Shown here one piece after another: positions 1-6,800 of a stretch of DNA of 8,122 bases (position 1 is the stretch's first letter; every line of letters starts with the position of its first letter). Position numbers and translations under genes: made by a program. The notes beneath the pieces were generated by a model. It ran no database searches and was not told the DNA's origin. It was given only the letters and a program-made list of their open reading frames with translations. This DNA comes from Candidatus Cloacimonadota bacterium (GTDB lineage Bacteria > Cloacimonadota > Cloacimonadia > Cloacimonadales > WRIO01): assembly GCA_009782695.1 (NCBI GenBank), contig WRIO01000038.1, positions 1-8,122 on the forward strand, read 5' to 3'.

Positions 1-1086
1 ATCCATGTAGTGAACCTGCATAGTAGCACAAACGACTTATGTGAAAACATACTTATCAGTGGCTCTAAAGAAGCCTACGAAGGCGATATGTCTTATTATG
101 CCGACAAATACAATGTCCCCATTCGGTATGTGAAGACATTATCACGGGAAATAAATATTTTTAAAGATATAGCTGCTTTTTGGCAATTATATCGGATTAT
201 ACGGCAAGAAAAACCAGACATCGTAGATACACATACTTCAAAAGCTGGGACACTGGGCAGGATAGCAGCCCTTCTAGCAGGTGTAAAAGTGCGAATATAC
301 ACCTTTCATGGTAATATTTTCACAGGGATTTTTGGAAAAGGAAAATCGAAAATCTTTCTTCTCATAGAAAGGTTTCTAGCCAGGTTTACCACTAAAATCA
401 TAGCGATCAGCCCCAAACAAAAACAAGAGTTAATAGACTACAAGATAGCTCCAGCAGAAAAAATAGCTGTAATAAAGCTCGGCTATGATTTTGCACATAT
501 AACCCCAAAAGATACTGATTTTGGCTCTTTAAAGCAAAAATATAGCATACCTGATGACGCCTGTGTAGTTTCCAGGGTTTGCCGATTAGCTCCCAAAAAT
601 AATGTAAAACTATTTATAGAAATTGCTGGGCTGCTTCGAGACCAAAATATTTATTTCTTTATAGTGGGGGACGGAGAGCAAAGAGAATTACTAAAAGATA
701 TGATAAACAATAAAAAGCTAAATAAAGTGATAATGACTGGTGCCTTAAATGATGTAAAACCTGTGTTTGCAGACTCCGATATTTTATTGACCACTTCATT
801 GACAGAAGGAACACCTATAGCCATCATAGAAGCATTGATAAATAGTGTCATAGTAATCTCTACCAATGTCGGCGGTGTAGCTGATTGTATGGATGACGGT
901 GTCAGCGGATTTATCATCAATGAGTTTGACCCCCAGATGTTTGCCGACAAGATCCTAGATATCATAAAAGGCAAAATAGATAAAGAAAGTATAAAAAAGA
1001 ATGCAAGGATAAAGGCTGAAACGGATTTTTCATTGGATAGATTAGCAAAGCAGACAGTCGAGCTTTATCGGGAGACTGTGGGATAA
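1..1086 (+). CDS. Glycosyltransferase family 4 (GT-B fold), 5' end outside window
   Basis: Sugar transferase that moves a sugar from a nucleotide-sugar donor onto a lipid-linked or polysaccharide acceptor, probably for cell-surface glycan synthesis at the cytoplasmic face of the membrane. The frame is open to the first base of the window and encodes IHVV before the GTG at 10. This matches the usual GGAxIHV N-terminal stretch of the family, so the GTG is not the true start and roughly 10-20 residues are missing. Visible family blocks are SREINIFKDIAAFWQLY, KPDIVDTHTSKAGTLGR, the TFHGN stretch, LIERFLARFTTKIIAISPKQ, the C-terminal donor-site EGTPIAIIE (an E-x7-E motif) and TNVGGVADCMDDG. Some usually conserved residues differ: CRLAPKNN replaces GRLxPxKN, and NSVI replaces the AGxP-type loop before the TNVGG strand. 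Acceptor and donor cannot be told from sequence. Family call firm, substrate unknown. Confidence 0.9.
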   Translation: MHVVNLHSSTNDLCENILISGSKEAYEGDMSYYADKYNVPIRYVKTLSREINIFKDIAAFWQLYRIIRQEKPDIVDTHTSKAGTLGRIAALLAGVKVRIYTFHGNIFTGIFGKGKSKIFLLIERFLARFTTKIIAISPKQKQELIDYKIAPAEKIAVIKLGYDFAHITPKDTDFGSLKQKYSIPDDACVVSRVCRLAPKNNVKLFIEIAGLLRDQNIYFFIVGDGEQRELLKDMINNKKLNKVIMTGALNDVKPVFADSDILLTTSLTEGTPIAIIEALINSVIVISTNVGGVADCMDDGVSGFIINEFDPQMFADKILDIIKGKIDKESIKKNARIKAETDFSLDRLAKQTVELYRETVG

Positions 1087-1116
1087 ACTTATTCCGTTAA
1101 CATTCTCAAGCATTTG

Positions 1117-1198
1117 TAAGGAAGGCAACCCCTTGGCTTCCCTTATCTACTTCCAAAGGGTCCCCCAAAAAACACTTTTTTTTCACCCTTCTTTTTTT
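1117..1198 (+). terminator. Possible transcription terminator after the glycosyltransferase
   Basis: Thirty bases after the stop codon there is a hairpin with arms GAAGGCAA (1121-1128) and TTGGCTTC (1133-1140), one mismatch and a CCCC loop, extended outward by TAAG/CTTA with a bulged base. A second, weaker fold follows: AAGGGT (1156-1161) against ACCCTT (1185-1190), with an A-run and T-run between that could also pair, and then a seven-T tract at 1192-1198. The second fold plus T tract resembles an intrinsic terminator, though its stem is imperfect. Confidence 0.4.
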
Positions 1199-1315
1199 CT
1201 ATCCAAAAAACTAACTTAATGCAGTTCGATATAGAATCATATAACGTTATTAAATATAATACATTACAGACAAGACCAAATATCTTTTATAAAGGAAACT
1301 ACTGCATCTTTAAAA

Positions 1316-1558
1316 GTGCTTTTAGATAGAACAAGCGATAAAGTGTCATATAAGCAAATAGAAAAAGTGTATGATTTATGTAATTCTAGTCCCATAAAAT
1401 CTCACCAAGATATTGTTTCGATAGAAAACGAAATTTCTACTCTAATATGGAAACTTGGTAGTCTGGTGGCAGCAGCGGATACTGACAATATCTCACTGAC
1501 AACGCATACACTCATGGATTTATTTCAGGAAAGAAATATAAAAGTGAGATCACTTTAA
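1316..1558 (+). CDS. Doubtful short ORF, possible gene remnant
   Basis: An 80-codon frame from GTG to TAA with no overlapping competitor and codon use like its neighbours (ATA, TTA and AAA frequent). The product would be mostly helical, with a Leu/Ile-rich centre (ENEISTLIWKLGSLVAAAD) and a basic C-terminal end; I do not recognise a family. There is no Shine-Dalgarno site at a proper distance from the GTG (an AAAGGA lies about 19 bases upstream). The frame stays open upstream to a TAG at 1232 and still looks protein-like there (FIKETTASLK). An overlapping frame starts with ATG at 1219 and encodes 36 residues. This may therefore be a frameshifted or 5'-decayed gene rather than a working one. 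Low confidence that a protein is made. Confidence 0.3.
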   Translation: MLLDRTSDKVSYKQIEKVYDLCNSSPIKSHQDIVSIENEISTLIWKLGSLVAAADTDNISLTTHTLMDLFQERNIKVRSL

Positions 1559-1726
1559 GCAAACCATTTAATTCGTGAATATGTAAAAAACCTAGATTTC
1601 CTTTGTTCGGTAACACAATTTAAGGCTGTTTCATAAGTAGATTGTGGCGAAAGGCTTCCGTTACATCCCATCTGAGCACATCATCTACATTCTTCATAGC
1701 AGCTAATCTACTATATTATTTTTATG

Positions 1727-1758
1727 CCTCCCCCCTTATTCGCGGAGGAACATTTTTT
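1727..1758 (+). terminator. Hairpin with T tract, possible terminator
   Basis: CCTCC (1727-1731) pairs with GGAGG (1744-1748) around a 12-base loop, and a run of six T starts four bases after the stem (1753-1758). Only five GC-rich pairs form, so strength is uncertain. It would separate whatever is transcribed from the 1087-1726 stretch from the pssA operon. Confidence 0.35.
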
Positions 1759-1784
1759 AGTCTTTTTGCATTCGATAATTTACC

Positions 1785-1806
1785 TTGACAATATATAGCA
1801 TATAAA
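1785..1806 (+). promoter_or_regulatory. Possible promoter of the pssA operon
   Basis: A perfect -35-type hexamer TTGACA (1785-1790) precedes a very AT-rich stretch with TATAAA at 1801-1806. The gap between them is only 10 bases, too short for a normal sigma-70 promoter, and no good -10 box lies 16-18 bases downstream. The position, about 85 bases before the pssA start and after a terminator-like hairpin, suits an operon promoter, but the -10 element is unresolved. Confidence 0.22.
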
Positions 1807-1875
1807 AAAAGTGTCACTACTGACTTTTATTGATAGTATGGGATTTTATCTGTAAAAGAAGGTATAGGTGGTGAG

Positions 1876-2622
1876 ATGAATAAAAAGATAGCTTATGTGA
1901 TACCGAATTTATTTACAGCAGGTAGCTTGGTATGTGCCTTGATGGCGTTGAATCTGATAGCTGAGGGGCATATAGTCACGGGTTGTTGGCTAGTTACGCT
2001 GTCGATAATGCTCGATGGATTAGACGGCAAAATGGCTCGCTTGTTAAAAGCGACCAGTAAGATAGGAGCAGAGGCAGATTCTCTGGCAGACTTTGTTTCT
2101 TTTGGTGTGGTGCCTGGGTTTTTATTGTGGACAGTCGGGTTAAGCCAGCTGGGGACTATCGGTTTTTTATTTTTTATAGGATATGTGATTTGTGGCGGCT
2201 ATCGATTGGCTCGTTTCAATGTGATGGCAGGCAATCCGAGTATAAAACAAGACTTCACAGGATTGCCGATACCAGCGGCAGCAGCTGCTATAGTTTCCTT
2301 CGTTCTTTTTAACGAGTTGATATTAAAAGACAAAGAAATCACACTTATTATACCTGTGGTTATCAGTTTTTTAAGCTGGCTGATGATTTCCAAAATTCCT
2401 TATAAAGCTGTGCTAAAACCTTTTAAAAAGCGTCAGACAACTGCGGTGCTGGTCATAGCTTTACTTACATTGGTCTATTGGGCTATATTCCACACTATTT
2501 GGTTTTATTTGGTAGGTTCATGGGCTTATATCTGTTATGGTCTTTACAACAAAATATCGCAAATGCTCGCAACACAGCAAAAAAAGGATATTTATCTCCG
2601 TAAGGGTAAAGGCAATAAATGA
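1876..2622 (+). CDS. pssA: CDP-diacylglycerol--serine O-phosphatidyltransferase
   Basis: Makes phosphatidylserine from CDP-diacylglycerol and L-serine in the cytoplasmic membrane, the first step toward phosphatidylethanolamine. The CDP-alcohol phosphatidyltransferase signature is complete at residues 47-72: D47-G-L-D50-G51-x2-A54-R55, then eight residues, G64, three residues, D68, three residues, D72. These aspartates bind metal and catalyse transfer. The following SFGVVPG and later RLARFNVM blocks are typical of the membrane-bound (Bacillus-type) PssA branch rather than of phosphatidylglycerophosphate synthase. Several hydrophobic segments are visible (about residues 10-29, 32-46, 73-107, 133-148, 153-170, 190-220). 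Length of 248 is normal for the family. ATG at 1876 is preceded by AGGTGGTGAG. The 3' end overlaps comF by ATGA, implying coupled translation. No phosphatidylserine decarboxylase gene is in the window. Confidence 0.92.
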   Translation: MNKKIAYVIPNLFTAGSLVCALMALNLIAEGHIVTGCWLVTLSIMLDGLDGKMARLLKATSKIGAEADSLADFVSFGVVPGFLLWTVGLSQLGTIGFLFFIGYVICGGYRLARFNVMAGNPSIKQDFTGLPIPAAAAAIVSFVLFNELILKDKEITLIIPVVISFLSWLMISKIPYKAVLKPFKKRQTTAVLVIALLTLVYWAIFHTIWFYLVGSWAYICYGLYNKISQMLATQQKKDIYLRKGKGNK

Positions 2623-3374
2623 TGCAGATGTCTGTTTTACTGCACAAAAGCATAGAAAACCTGCTCTATACCTTGATACCTTCGGTGTGTTTTGCCTGTC
2701 ATTGTTATATAGAAGATCAGTATAAATGTCTTTGCCCAAATTGTTTGGCAAAGGTGAAGCGAAATATGGAAACCAAACAGTTTCCCAAGGAGTTAGGCTA
2801 TATTTATATCGAAAGTGTGGTGAGTTTGTATTATTATGAGCTGGTGGTTCGTGATTTGATACACAATTACAAGTTCCGTGAAGCGTGGATTATAGGGCGT
2901 TATTTTGCCGATATAGCAAATAAAATCATACGTGAAGAGTTCCCTTATCTGATGAAGGTGGATGCTATCATAGCGGTGTCTATGCACAGGATCCGTGAAA
3001 AAGAACGCTTGTTTAACCAAACAACCTTTTTGGCAGGGAAACTATCGAAACTTTTAGAGATACCAAACTACTCCCGCTTTGTAAAAAAGATAAAAAACCC
3101 TTCCCCTCAGTCCCTATCTCTATTTAAAGAAAGACTTGTAAAGCCTGCAAACTCGTTTAAAGTATCCCGTAAAGCAGACCTAAAAGGGAAATCTTTGATG
3201 ATATTAGACGATGTCCTTACTACCGGTGCTACTGCCAATGAACTAGCTAAAACATTGAAAGCCAGCGGTGCAAAAGAGGTGCATGTGTTTACCATAGCCT
3301 CTGGATATTCCGCGATGAAGAGGCTGCCCCGTCCTAACTATAAGGTAAAAATACCCGGAGAGATAGCCACATAA
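2619..3374 (+). CDS. comF: ComF family protein (zinc motif plus phosphoribosyltransferase fold)
   Basis: Cytoplasmic protein of the ComF/GntX group, linked in several bacteria to DNA uptake during natural competence and related by fold to type I phosphoribosyltransferases; the exact reaction is not settled. The N-terminus carries two CxxC pairs (C24/C27 and C39/C42, with extra C29 and C37) that should bind zinc. The middle has the family segment DAIIAVSMHRIREKERLFNQ, where P-x-H-x-x-R-x-R-x-R-G-F-N-Q is usual, so the usual RG-F is changed to R-L-F. The PRPP-binding loop is intact: ILDDVLTTGAT at about residues 195-205. Length of 251 is normal. The start ATG at 2619 overlaps the pssA stop and has AAGGGTAAAGG just upstream; the codons at 2622 and 2628 are alternative starts. 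The stop is two bases before the next gene, so it is within an operon. Confidence 0.88.
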   Translation: MMQMSVLLHKSIENLLYTLIPSVCFACHCYIEDQYKCLCPNCLAKVKRNMETKQFPKELGYIYIESVVSLYYYELVVRDLIHNYKFREAWIIGRYFADIANKIIREEFPYLMKVDAIIAVSMHRIREKERLFNQTTFLAGKLSKLLEIPNYSRFVKKIKNPSPQSLSLFKERLVKPANSFKVSRKADLKGKSLMILDDVLTTGATANELAKTLKASGAKEVHVFTIASGYSAMKRLPRPNYKVKIPGEIAT

Positions 3375-3376
3375 GT

Positions 3377-3742
3377 ATGATAGTAGAAGTGTCAAAAGAG
3401 CGCACAGCTGAGCTGATAGAGAAGACCGCTAAGTTCTTTGCAGAAAGGCGTATGGGTGCCCCTGCGATACTTTTTATCGAAAGCTTTCGCCCGCTGCACT
3501 TTTTGGGTAGCCAAGCGATGTATTTTTTATCACCTTTTGTGACCACTCTCTTTGATAGTAAAGAGTTTGAAGAGATGGCGGCGATACTAGATTCTGAAGA
3601 GAATGTAAAATATCTGATAAATAGAATAGACGAGCTGGATATGCAGTTTAACGCAGCAGAAAGAGAAAAAGAACGCATAAAACGGCAGAAATTTTGGAAA
3701 AAATGGAAGTCTATGTGGAAAAAGAAGAAAAGCGGCGCATAA
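3377..3742 (+). CDS. Conserved small protein of unknown function upstream of MutL homolog
   Basis: A 121-residue protein with no recognised catalytic motif. Residues 1-26 form a charged helix. Residues 27-60 are hydrophobic with scattered polar residues (GAPAILFIESFRPLHFLGSQ) and could lie on a membrane or form a helical hairpin. Residues 61-91 are acidic helix (DSEENVKYLINRIDELD), and 92-121 a highly basic, Trp- and Lys-rich tail. I recall similar small proteins, with a PAIxFLESxxPLxFxGSQ-like stretch, near MutL homologs in other anaerobes; that is memory, not a search. The ATG lies two bases after the comF stop with only a distant GGAG (3357-3360), so translation probably depends on coupling. 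It precedes the MutL gene by 38 bases. Function unknown; reality as a gene is well supported by context and lack of a competing frame. Confidence 0.78.
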   Translation: MIVEVSKERTAELIEKTAKFFAERRMGAPAILFIESFRPLHFLGSQAMYFLSPFVTTLFDSKEFEEMAAILDSEENVKYLINRIDELDMQFNAAEREKERIKRQKFWKKWKSMWKKKKSGA

Positions 3743-3780
3743 AAAGAGATTAAATAAAGTAATATAAATGGAGGAACCAA

Positions 3781-5655
3781 ATGAATAACCAATTATTAAA
3801 GATAATTGCGACAGATTGCGGTTCAACGACTACAAAGAGTATCCTGATAGAATATGTCGATGGTGAGTATCGTCAGACTGTTCGAGGAGAAGCACCGACC
3901 ACTGTGGAAGCACCCCTAAACGATGTTACGCGTGGTGTGGTAAATGCAGTGCAAGAGCTGGAAGAGCTAGCTCGGCTGAAGTATAATAACCCCAATATAA
4001 AATTCCTTTCAGACGGTGACGAGAAGGAAATCATCATCCCCCGGGAAGGCGATGTCGGCGTGGACGCTTATGTATCTACCAGCTCCGCTGGTGGTGGATT
4101 GCAGATGATGGTGACAGGTATCGTAGCAAAAATGAGCGGTGAAAGTGCCGAAAGAGCAGCTCTCGGTGCAGGTGCTATCGTGATGGATGTGATAGCAAGC
4201 AATGACAAAAGGCTCGACCATCAAAAGATAGAAAGGATACGAGAACTTCGCCCCGATATGATACTAATGGCAGGAGGCACAGACGGTGCGGACACAAAGC
4301 ATGTGCCCGAGATGGCAGAGCTTATTTCTGCTGCTGACCCACGCCCCAGACTTGGTTCTGAATACAACCTACCTATCATATTCGCAGGTGCTGATATGTC
4401 ACAAGAGAAGGTAAAATCTATTTTGGAAAAGAGAAGTCACCTGATCATCACTGACAACCTTCGTCCCTCTATGGAAAGAGAAAACCTGGGACCAGCTCGG
4501 GACCAGATACATGAAATCTTTATGGAACATGTGATGCAGCAAGCACCCGGCTACAATAAACTAATGAAATGGACTCGCGTCTTTACAGAAGAAAAAAAGA
4601 TAGAAACAGTGCCTATCATGCCCACACCTGGTGCTATGGGGAACATCATGCAGACCATAGCCAAACTCGGAGAAATCGAAGTGGTCGGCGTGGATATCGG
4701 TGGCGCTACCACAGATATTTTCTCGGTGTTTACCCCAGAATATGTCTTTAACAGAACCGTCTCCGCAAACCTCGGTATGAGCTATAGTATCTCAAATGTG
4801 CTTGCCTCTGCTGGACTACCGAACATACTTCGGTGGGTACCCTTCGACATAAACGAAAATGAACTGCGTAATATGATAAAAAACAAGATGATACGCCCGA
4901 CCACTATTCCTGCTCTTTTAGAGGAGTTAGTGCTCGAACAGGCTATCGCAAAAGAAGCACTTCGCCTTGCCTTTATCCAGCATAAAGAATTTGCTGTTTC
5001 GTTAAAAGGTGTGCAAACTCAAAAAGACATCTCTTCTGCCTTTGACCAACAAACAACAGGACAAACCATCGTCAATATGATGACGCTAGATCTTCTGGTT
5101 GGCTCTGGCGGTGTGCTGTCTCACGCCCCGCGCAGACACCAGACAGTGATGATGCTCATAGACGCCTTCTTACCAGAAGGTATCACTCGTCTGGCTGTGG
5201 ATAGTATCTTTATGATGCCGCACCTCGGCGTGCTGGCGGAGATACACCCCGAAGCTGCCACAGAGGTTTTCAACAAAGATTGTATGATAGCTCTGGGAAC
5301 TTGTGTCGCACCTGTCGGTAAATACAAGCCCGGCCAAATCAGCCTAACTGCGGAAATAACTTTGCCCGATGGCACTGTGTTCAAAGAAGAAATCCCCACT
5401 GGCGAAATGCGTCTGCTCCCTTGCGAGCTAAACAAAAACGCAAAAGCAAAACTTACCCCCGGTAAAGGTCTCGACATCGGTGCGGGTAAGGGACAGCCTA
5501 TCGAAAAAGAGCTTCCCGGAGGCGTGGTGGGTATAGTGCTTGACACACGCGGTCGCCAACCTTTTGTGCTCCCCACAGAGAAAGAAGCCCGTATCAGTAG
5601 CCTAAAAAAGTGGATGAAAGTGCTAAACGCTTATCCCGAACAGATATTAAATTAG
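3781..5655 (+). CDS. MutL/GlmL-family ASKHA ATPase (glutamate mutase L-like, long form)
   Basis: Member of the MutL/GlmL family (not the DNA mismatch repair MutL). GlmL is encoded between the two subunits of B12-dependent glutamate mutase in clostridia and is suspected to act as an ATP-driven reactivase or chaperone. The actin/Hsp70-like nucleotide site is clear: phosphate-1 loop D12-C-G-S-T-T-T-K19, a second glycine-rich block MAGGTDGADT at about 163-172, and phosphate-2 loop GVDIGGATTD at 303-312. Family blocks around them include LPIIFAGAD, ITDNLRPSMERENLGPAR and VPIMPTPGAMGNIMQ. At 624 residues it is longer than clostridial GlmL (about 460), the extra length being mainly C-terminal (roughly 490-624: calls such as GTCVAPVGKYKPGQISLTAE). 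A strong GGAGG (3770-3774) sits six bases before the ATG. No mutase subunit gene is nearby in the window; its partner seems to be the next gene. Confidence 0.88.
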   Translation: MNNQLLKIIATDCGSTTTKSILIEYVDGEYRQTVRGEAPTTVEAPLNDVTRGVVNAVQELEELARLKYNNPNIKFLSDGDEKEIIIPREGDVGVDAYVSTSSAGGGLQMMVTGIVAKMSGESAERAALGAGAIVMDVIASNDKRLDHQKIERIRELRPDMILMAGGTDGADTKHVPEMAELISAADPRPRLGSEYNLPIIFAGADMSQEKVKSILEKRSHLIITDNLRPSMERENLGPARDQIHEIFMEHVMQQAPGYNKLMKWTRVFTEEKKIETVPIMPTPGAMGNIMQTIAKLGEIEVVGVDIGGATTDIFSVFTPEYVFNRTVSANLGMSYSISNVLASAGLPNILRWVPFDINENELRNMIKNKMIRPTTIPALLEELVLEQAIAKEALRLAFIQHKEFAVSLKGVQTQKDISSAFDQQTTGQTIVNMMTLDLLVGSGGVLSHAPRRHQTVMMLIDAFLPEGITRLAVDSIFMMPHLGVLAEIHPEAATEVFNKDCMIALGTCVAPVGKYKPGQISLTAEITLPDGTVFKEEIPTGEMRLLPCELNKNAKAKLTPGKGLDIGAGKGQPIEKELPGGVVGIVLDTRGRQPFVLPTEKEARISSLKKWMKVLNAYPEQILN

Positions 5656-5664
5656 GAGGAAAAT

Positions 5665-6792
5665 ATGTCACAAGCTTATTCAGCAGGTCTAACCGTAACA
5701 GACAGCATAGTATATAGAATAAAAAGGATACTTCCTCTCAAAGGGAAAGTGACTGTAAATAAAGGCGATAAAGTGAAGTCAGGGGATCTGGTGGCAGAGA
5801 CCTCCTTACCCGGAAATGTGCTTCCCATGAACATCGCTAACAAACTCGGCTGCACACCCCAACAAGTGGCAAGCTATATGAAAGTAAAGGCAGGAGACAA
5901 GCTGGAAAAAGGTATGCTCCTCGCCGAAGATAAAGGTATGTTTGGCTTTGGATTCTTTAAGTCAAGCGTCCGCTCACCCATAGACGGCGAAGTGGAATCT
6001 GTATCCCCTCTCACAGGGCAATGTATGCTTCGCGAACCGCGTATCCCTGTGCAAATAAAGGCGTTTATCGATGGTATCATAGTGGAAGTCATACCCGAAG
6101 AGGGTGTAATCGTCGAAAACAAATCTGCTTATATCCAAGGTATTTTTGGTATCTGCGGCGAAACCACAGGTGAGATAAAGGTGCTAGTAAAAGACCCTTC
6201 TCAAAAGCTCACACCAGACCTCATCACCCCTGACTGTGCAGAAAAATTAGTGGTCGGTGGCTCGCTCACACCTTATGACACTATCTTGAAAGCAAAAGAA
6301 CTCGGCGTCAGAGGCATCATCACAGGTGGTATAGACGATGAAGATATCAAGAAAATACTCGGCTATGACATCGGCGTAGCTATCACAGGTCACGAAGACT
6401 TCGGTATCACTATCCTTTGCACAGAAGGCTTTGGACCTATAAAAATGGCTGACAAGACCTTTAATCTGCTCAAACAATTCGAGGGTAAAGAAGCCTCTAT
6501 GCACGGAAAAACTCAAATCCGAGCAGGCGTGATACGACCAGAAATCATTATACCACTCGACTTTAAAGAAGAAGAGTTAGTTGCACCCACTCCAAAAGAC
6601 TCACTGCTCTTGATAGGCGGTCTCATCCGTATCATACGACAACCAGGCTTTGGTAAAATCGGCAAGATTCTATCTCTCCCAGAAGTGCCGATAAATGTAG
6701 AATCAGAAACCAAAGTGCGCGTCCTCACGGCAGAAGTGGAGGGACAGACACTCACTATCCCGCGTGCGAATGTAGAACTAATAGAGAATTAA
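5665..6792 (+). CDS. Barrel-sandwich/KOW-type protein paired with MutL homolog, function unknown
   Basis: A 375-residue soluble protein. The N-terminal third holds repeated lipoyl/biotinyl-like (barrel-sandwich) segments: KGKVTVNKGDKVKSGDLVAE (about 26-45), VKAGDKLEKGMLLAE (74-88) and VRSPIDGEVESVSPLTGQ (102-119), then IDGIIVEVIPEEGVIVE (135-151). No modifiable Lys in an EAMKM- or DK-type turn is evident, so a structural or RnfC/NqrA-like role is likelier than carrier function. The middle is Gly-rich and conserved-looking: VVGGSL (196-201), GIITGGIDDEDI (about 215-226) and GYDIGVAITGHEDFG (233-247). The C-terminal 60 residues (GGLIRIIRQPGFGKIGKI, then LTIPRANVELIEN) resemble a KOW-like beta barrel. 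AGGAGG (5654-5659) overlaps the MutL stop, five bases from the ATG, so the pair should be translated together. I recall the same pair in Chloroflexota; unverified here. Confidence 0.8.
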   Translation: MSQAYSAGLTVTDSIVYRIKRILPLKGKVTVNKGDKVKSGDLVAETSLPGNVLPMNIANKLGCTPQQVASYMKVKAGDKLEKGMLLAEDKGMFGFGFFKSSVRSPIDGEVESVSPLTGQCMLREPRIPVQIKAFIDGIIVEVIPEEGVIVENKSAYIQGIFGICGETTGEIKVLVKDPSQKLTPDLITPDCAEKLVVGGSLTPYDTILKAKELGVRGIITGGIDDEDIKKILGYDIGVAITGHEDFGITILCTEGFGPIKMADKTFNLLKQFEGKEASMHGKTQIRAGVIRPEIIIPLDFKEEELVAPTPKDSLLLIGGLIRIIRQPGFGKIGKILSLPEVPINVESETKVRVLTAEVEGQTLTIPRANVELIEN

Positions 6793-6800
6793 AAATCAAT

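Larger units (their letters stand above)
1559..1875. other. Intergenic region upstream of pssA, no confident gene
   Basis: About 317 bases without a supported gene. It holds a perfect 8-base inverted repeat, AGTAGATT (1636-1643) and AATCTACT (1705-1712), with a further ATCTAC at 1683-1688 that could compete for the left arm. It also has a 25-codon frame on the minus strand (1697 down to 1620, product beginning MKNVDDVLRWDVTEAF) with no visible ribosome binding site. A terminator-like hairpin (1727-1758) and a TTGACA box (1785-1790) are listed separately. No known riboswitch consensus was recognised. Confidence 0.5.

Noticed and set aside
10..12. GTG at 10 as the start of the glycosyltransferase
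   Set aside because: The frame is open to base 1 and encodes conserved-looking IHVV before it; the true start is outside the window.
2127..2312. A shifted frame inside pssA whose product starts MDSRVKPAGD, a peptide known from spurious translation of dispersed repeats
   Set aside because: The real pssA frame runs through without insertion and matches the normal family length between SFGVVPG and RLARFNV, so this is coincidence, not an inserted repeat.
3334..3792. A 152-codon minus-strand frame covering the small gene upstream of MutL
   Set aside because: The product is Phe/Ser/Leu-rich in the way expected from the complement of a Lys/Glu-rich gene, and the + strand frame fits the operon spacing better.
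5121..5576. A 151-codon minus-strand open frame within the MutL homolog
   Set aside because: It is a shadow of the strongly supported + strand gene, has low-complexity Pro/Ser/Arg-rich content and no ribosome site.
3781..5655. DNA mismatch repair MutL
   Set aside because: The name is shared only; the nucleotide motifs are of the actin/Hsp70 (ASKHA) type, not the GHKL type of mismatch repair MutL.
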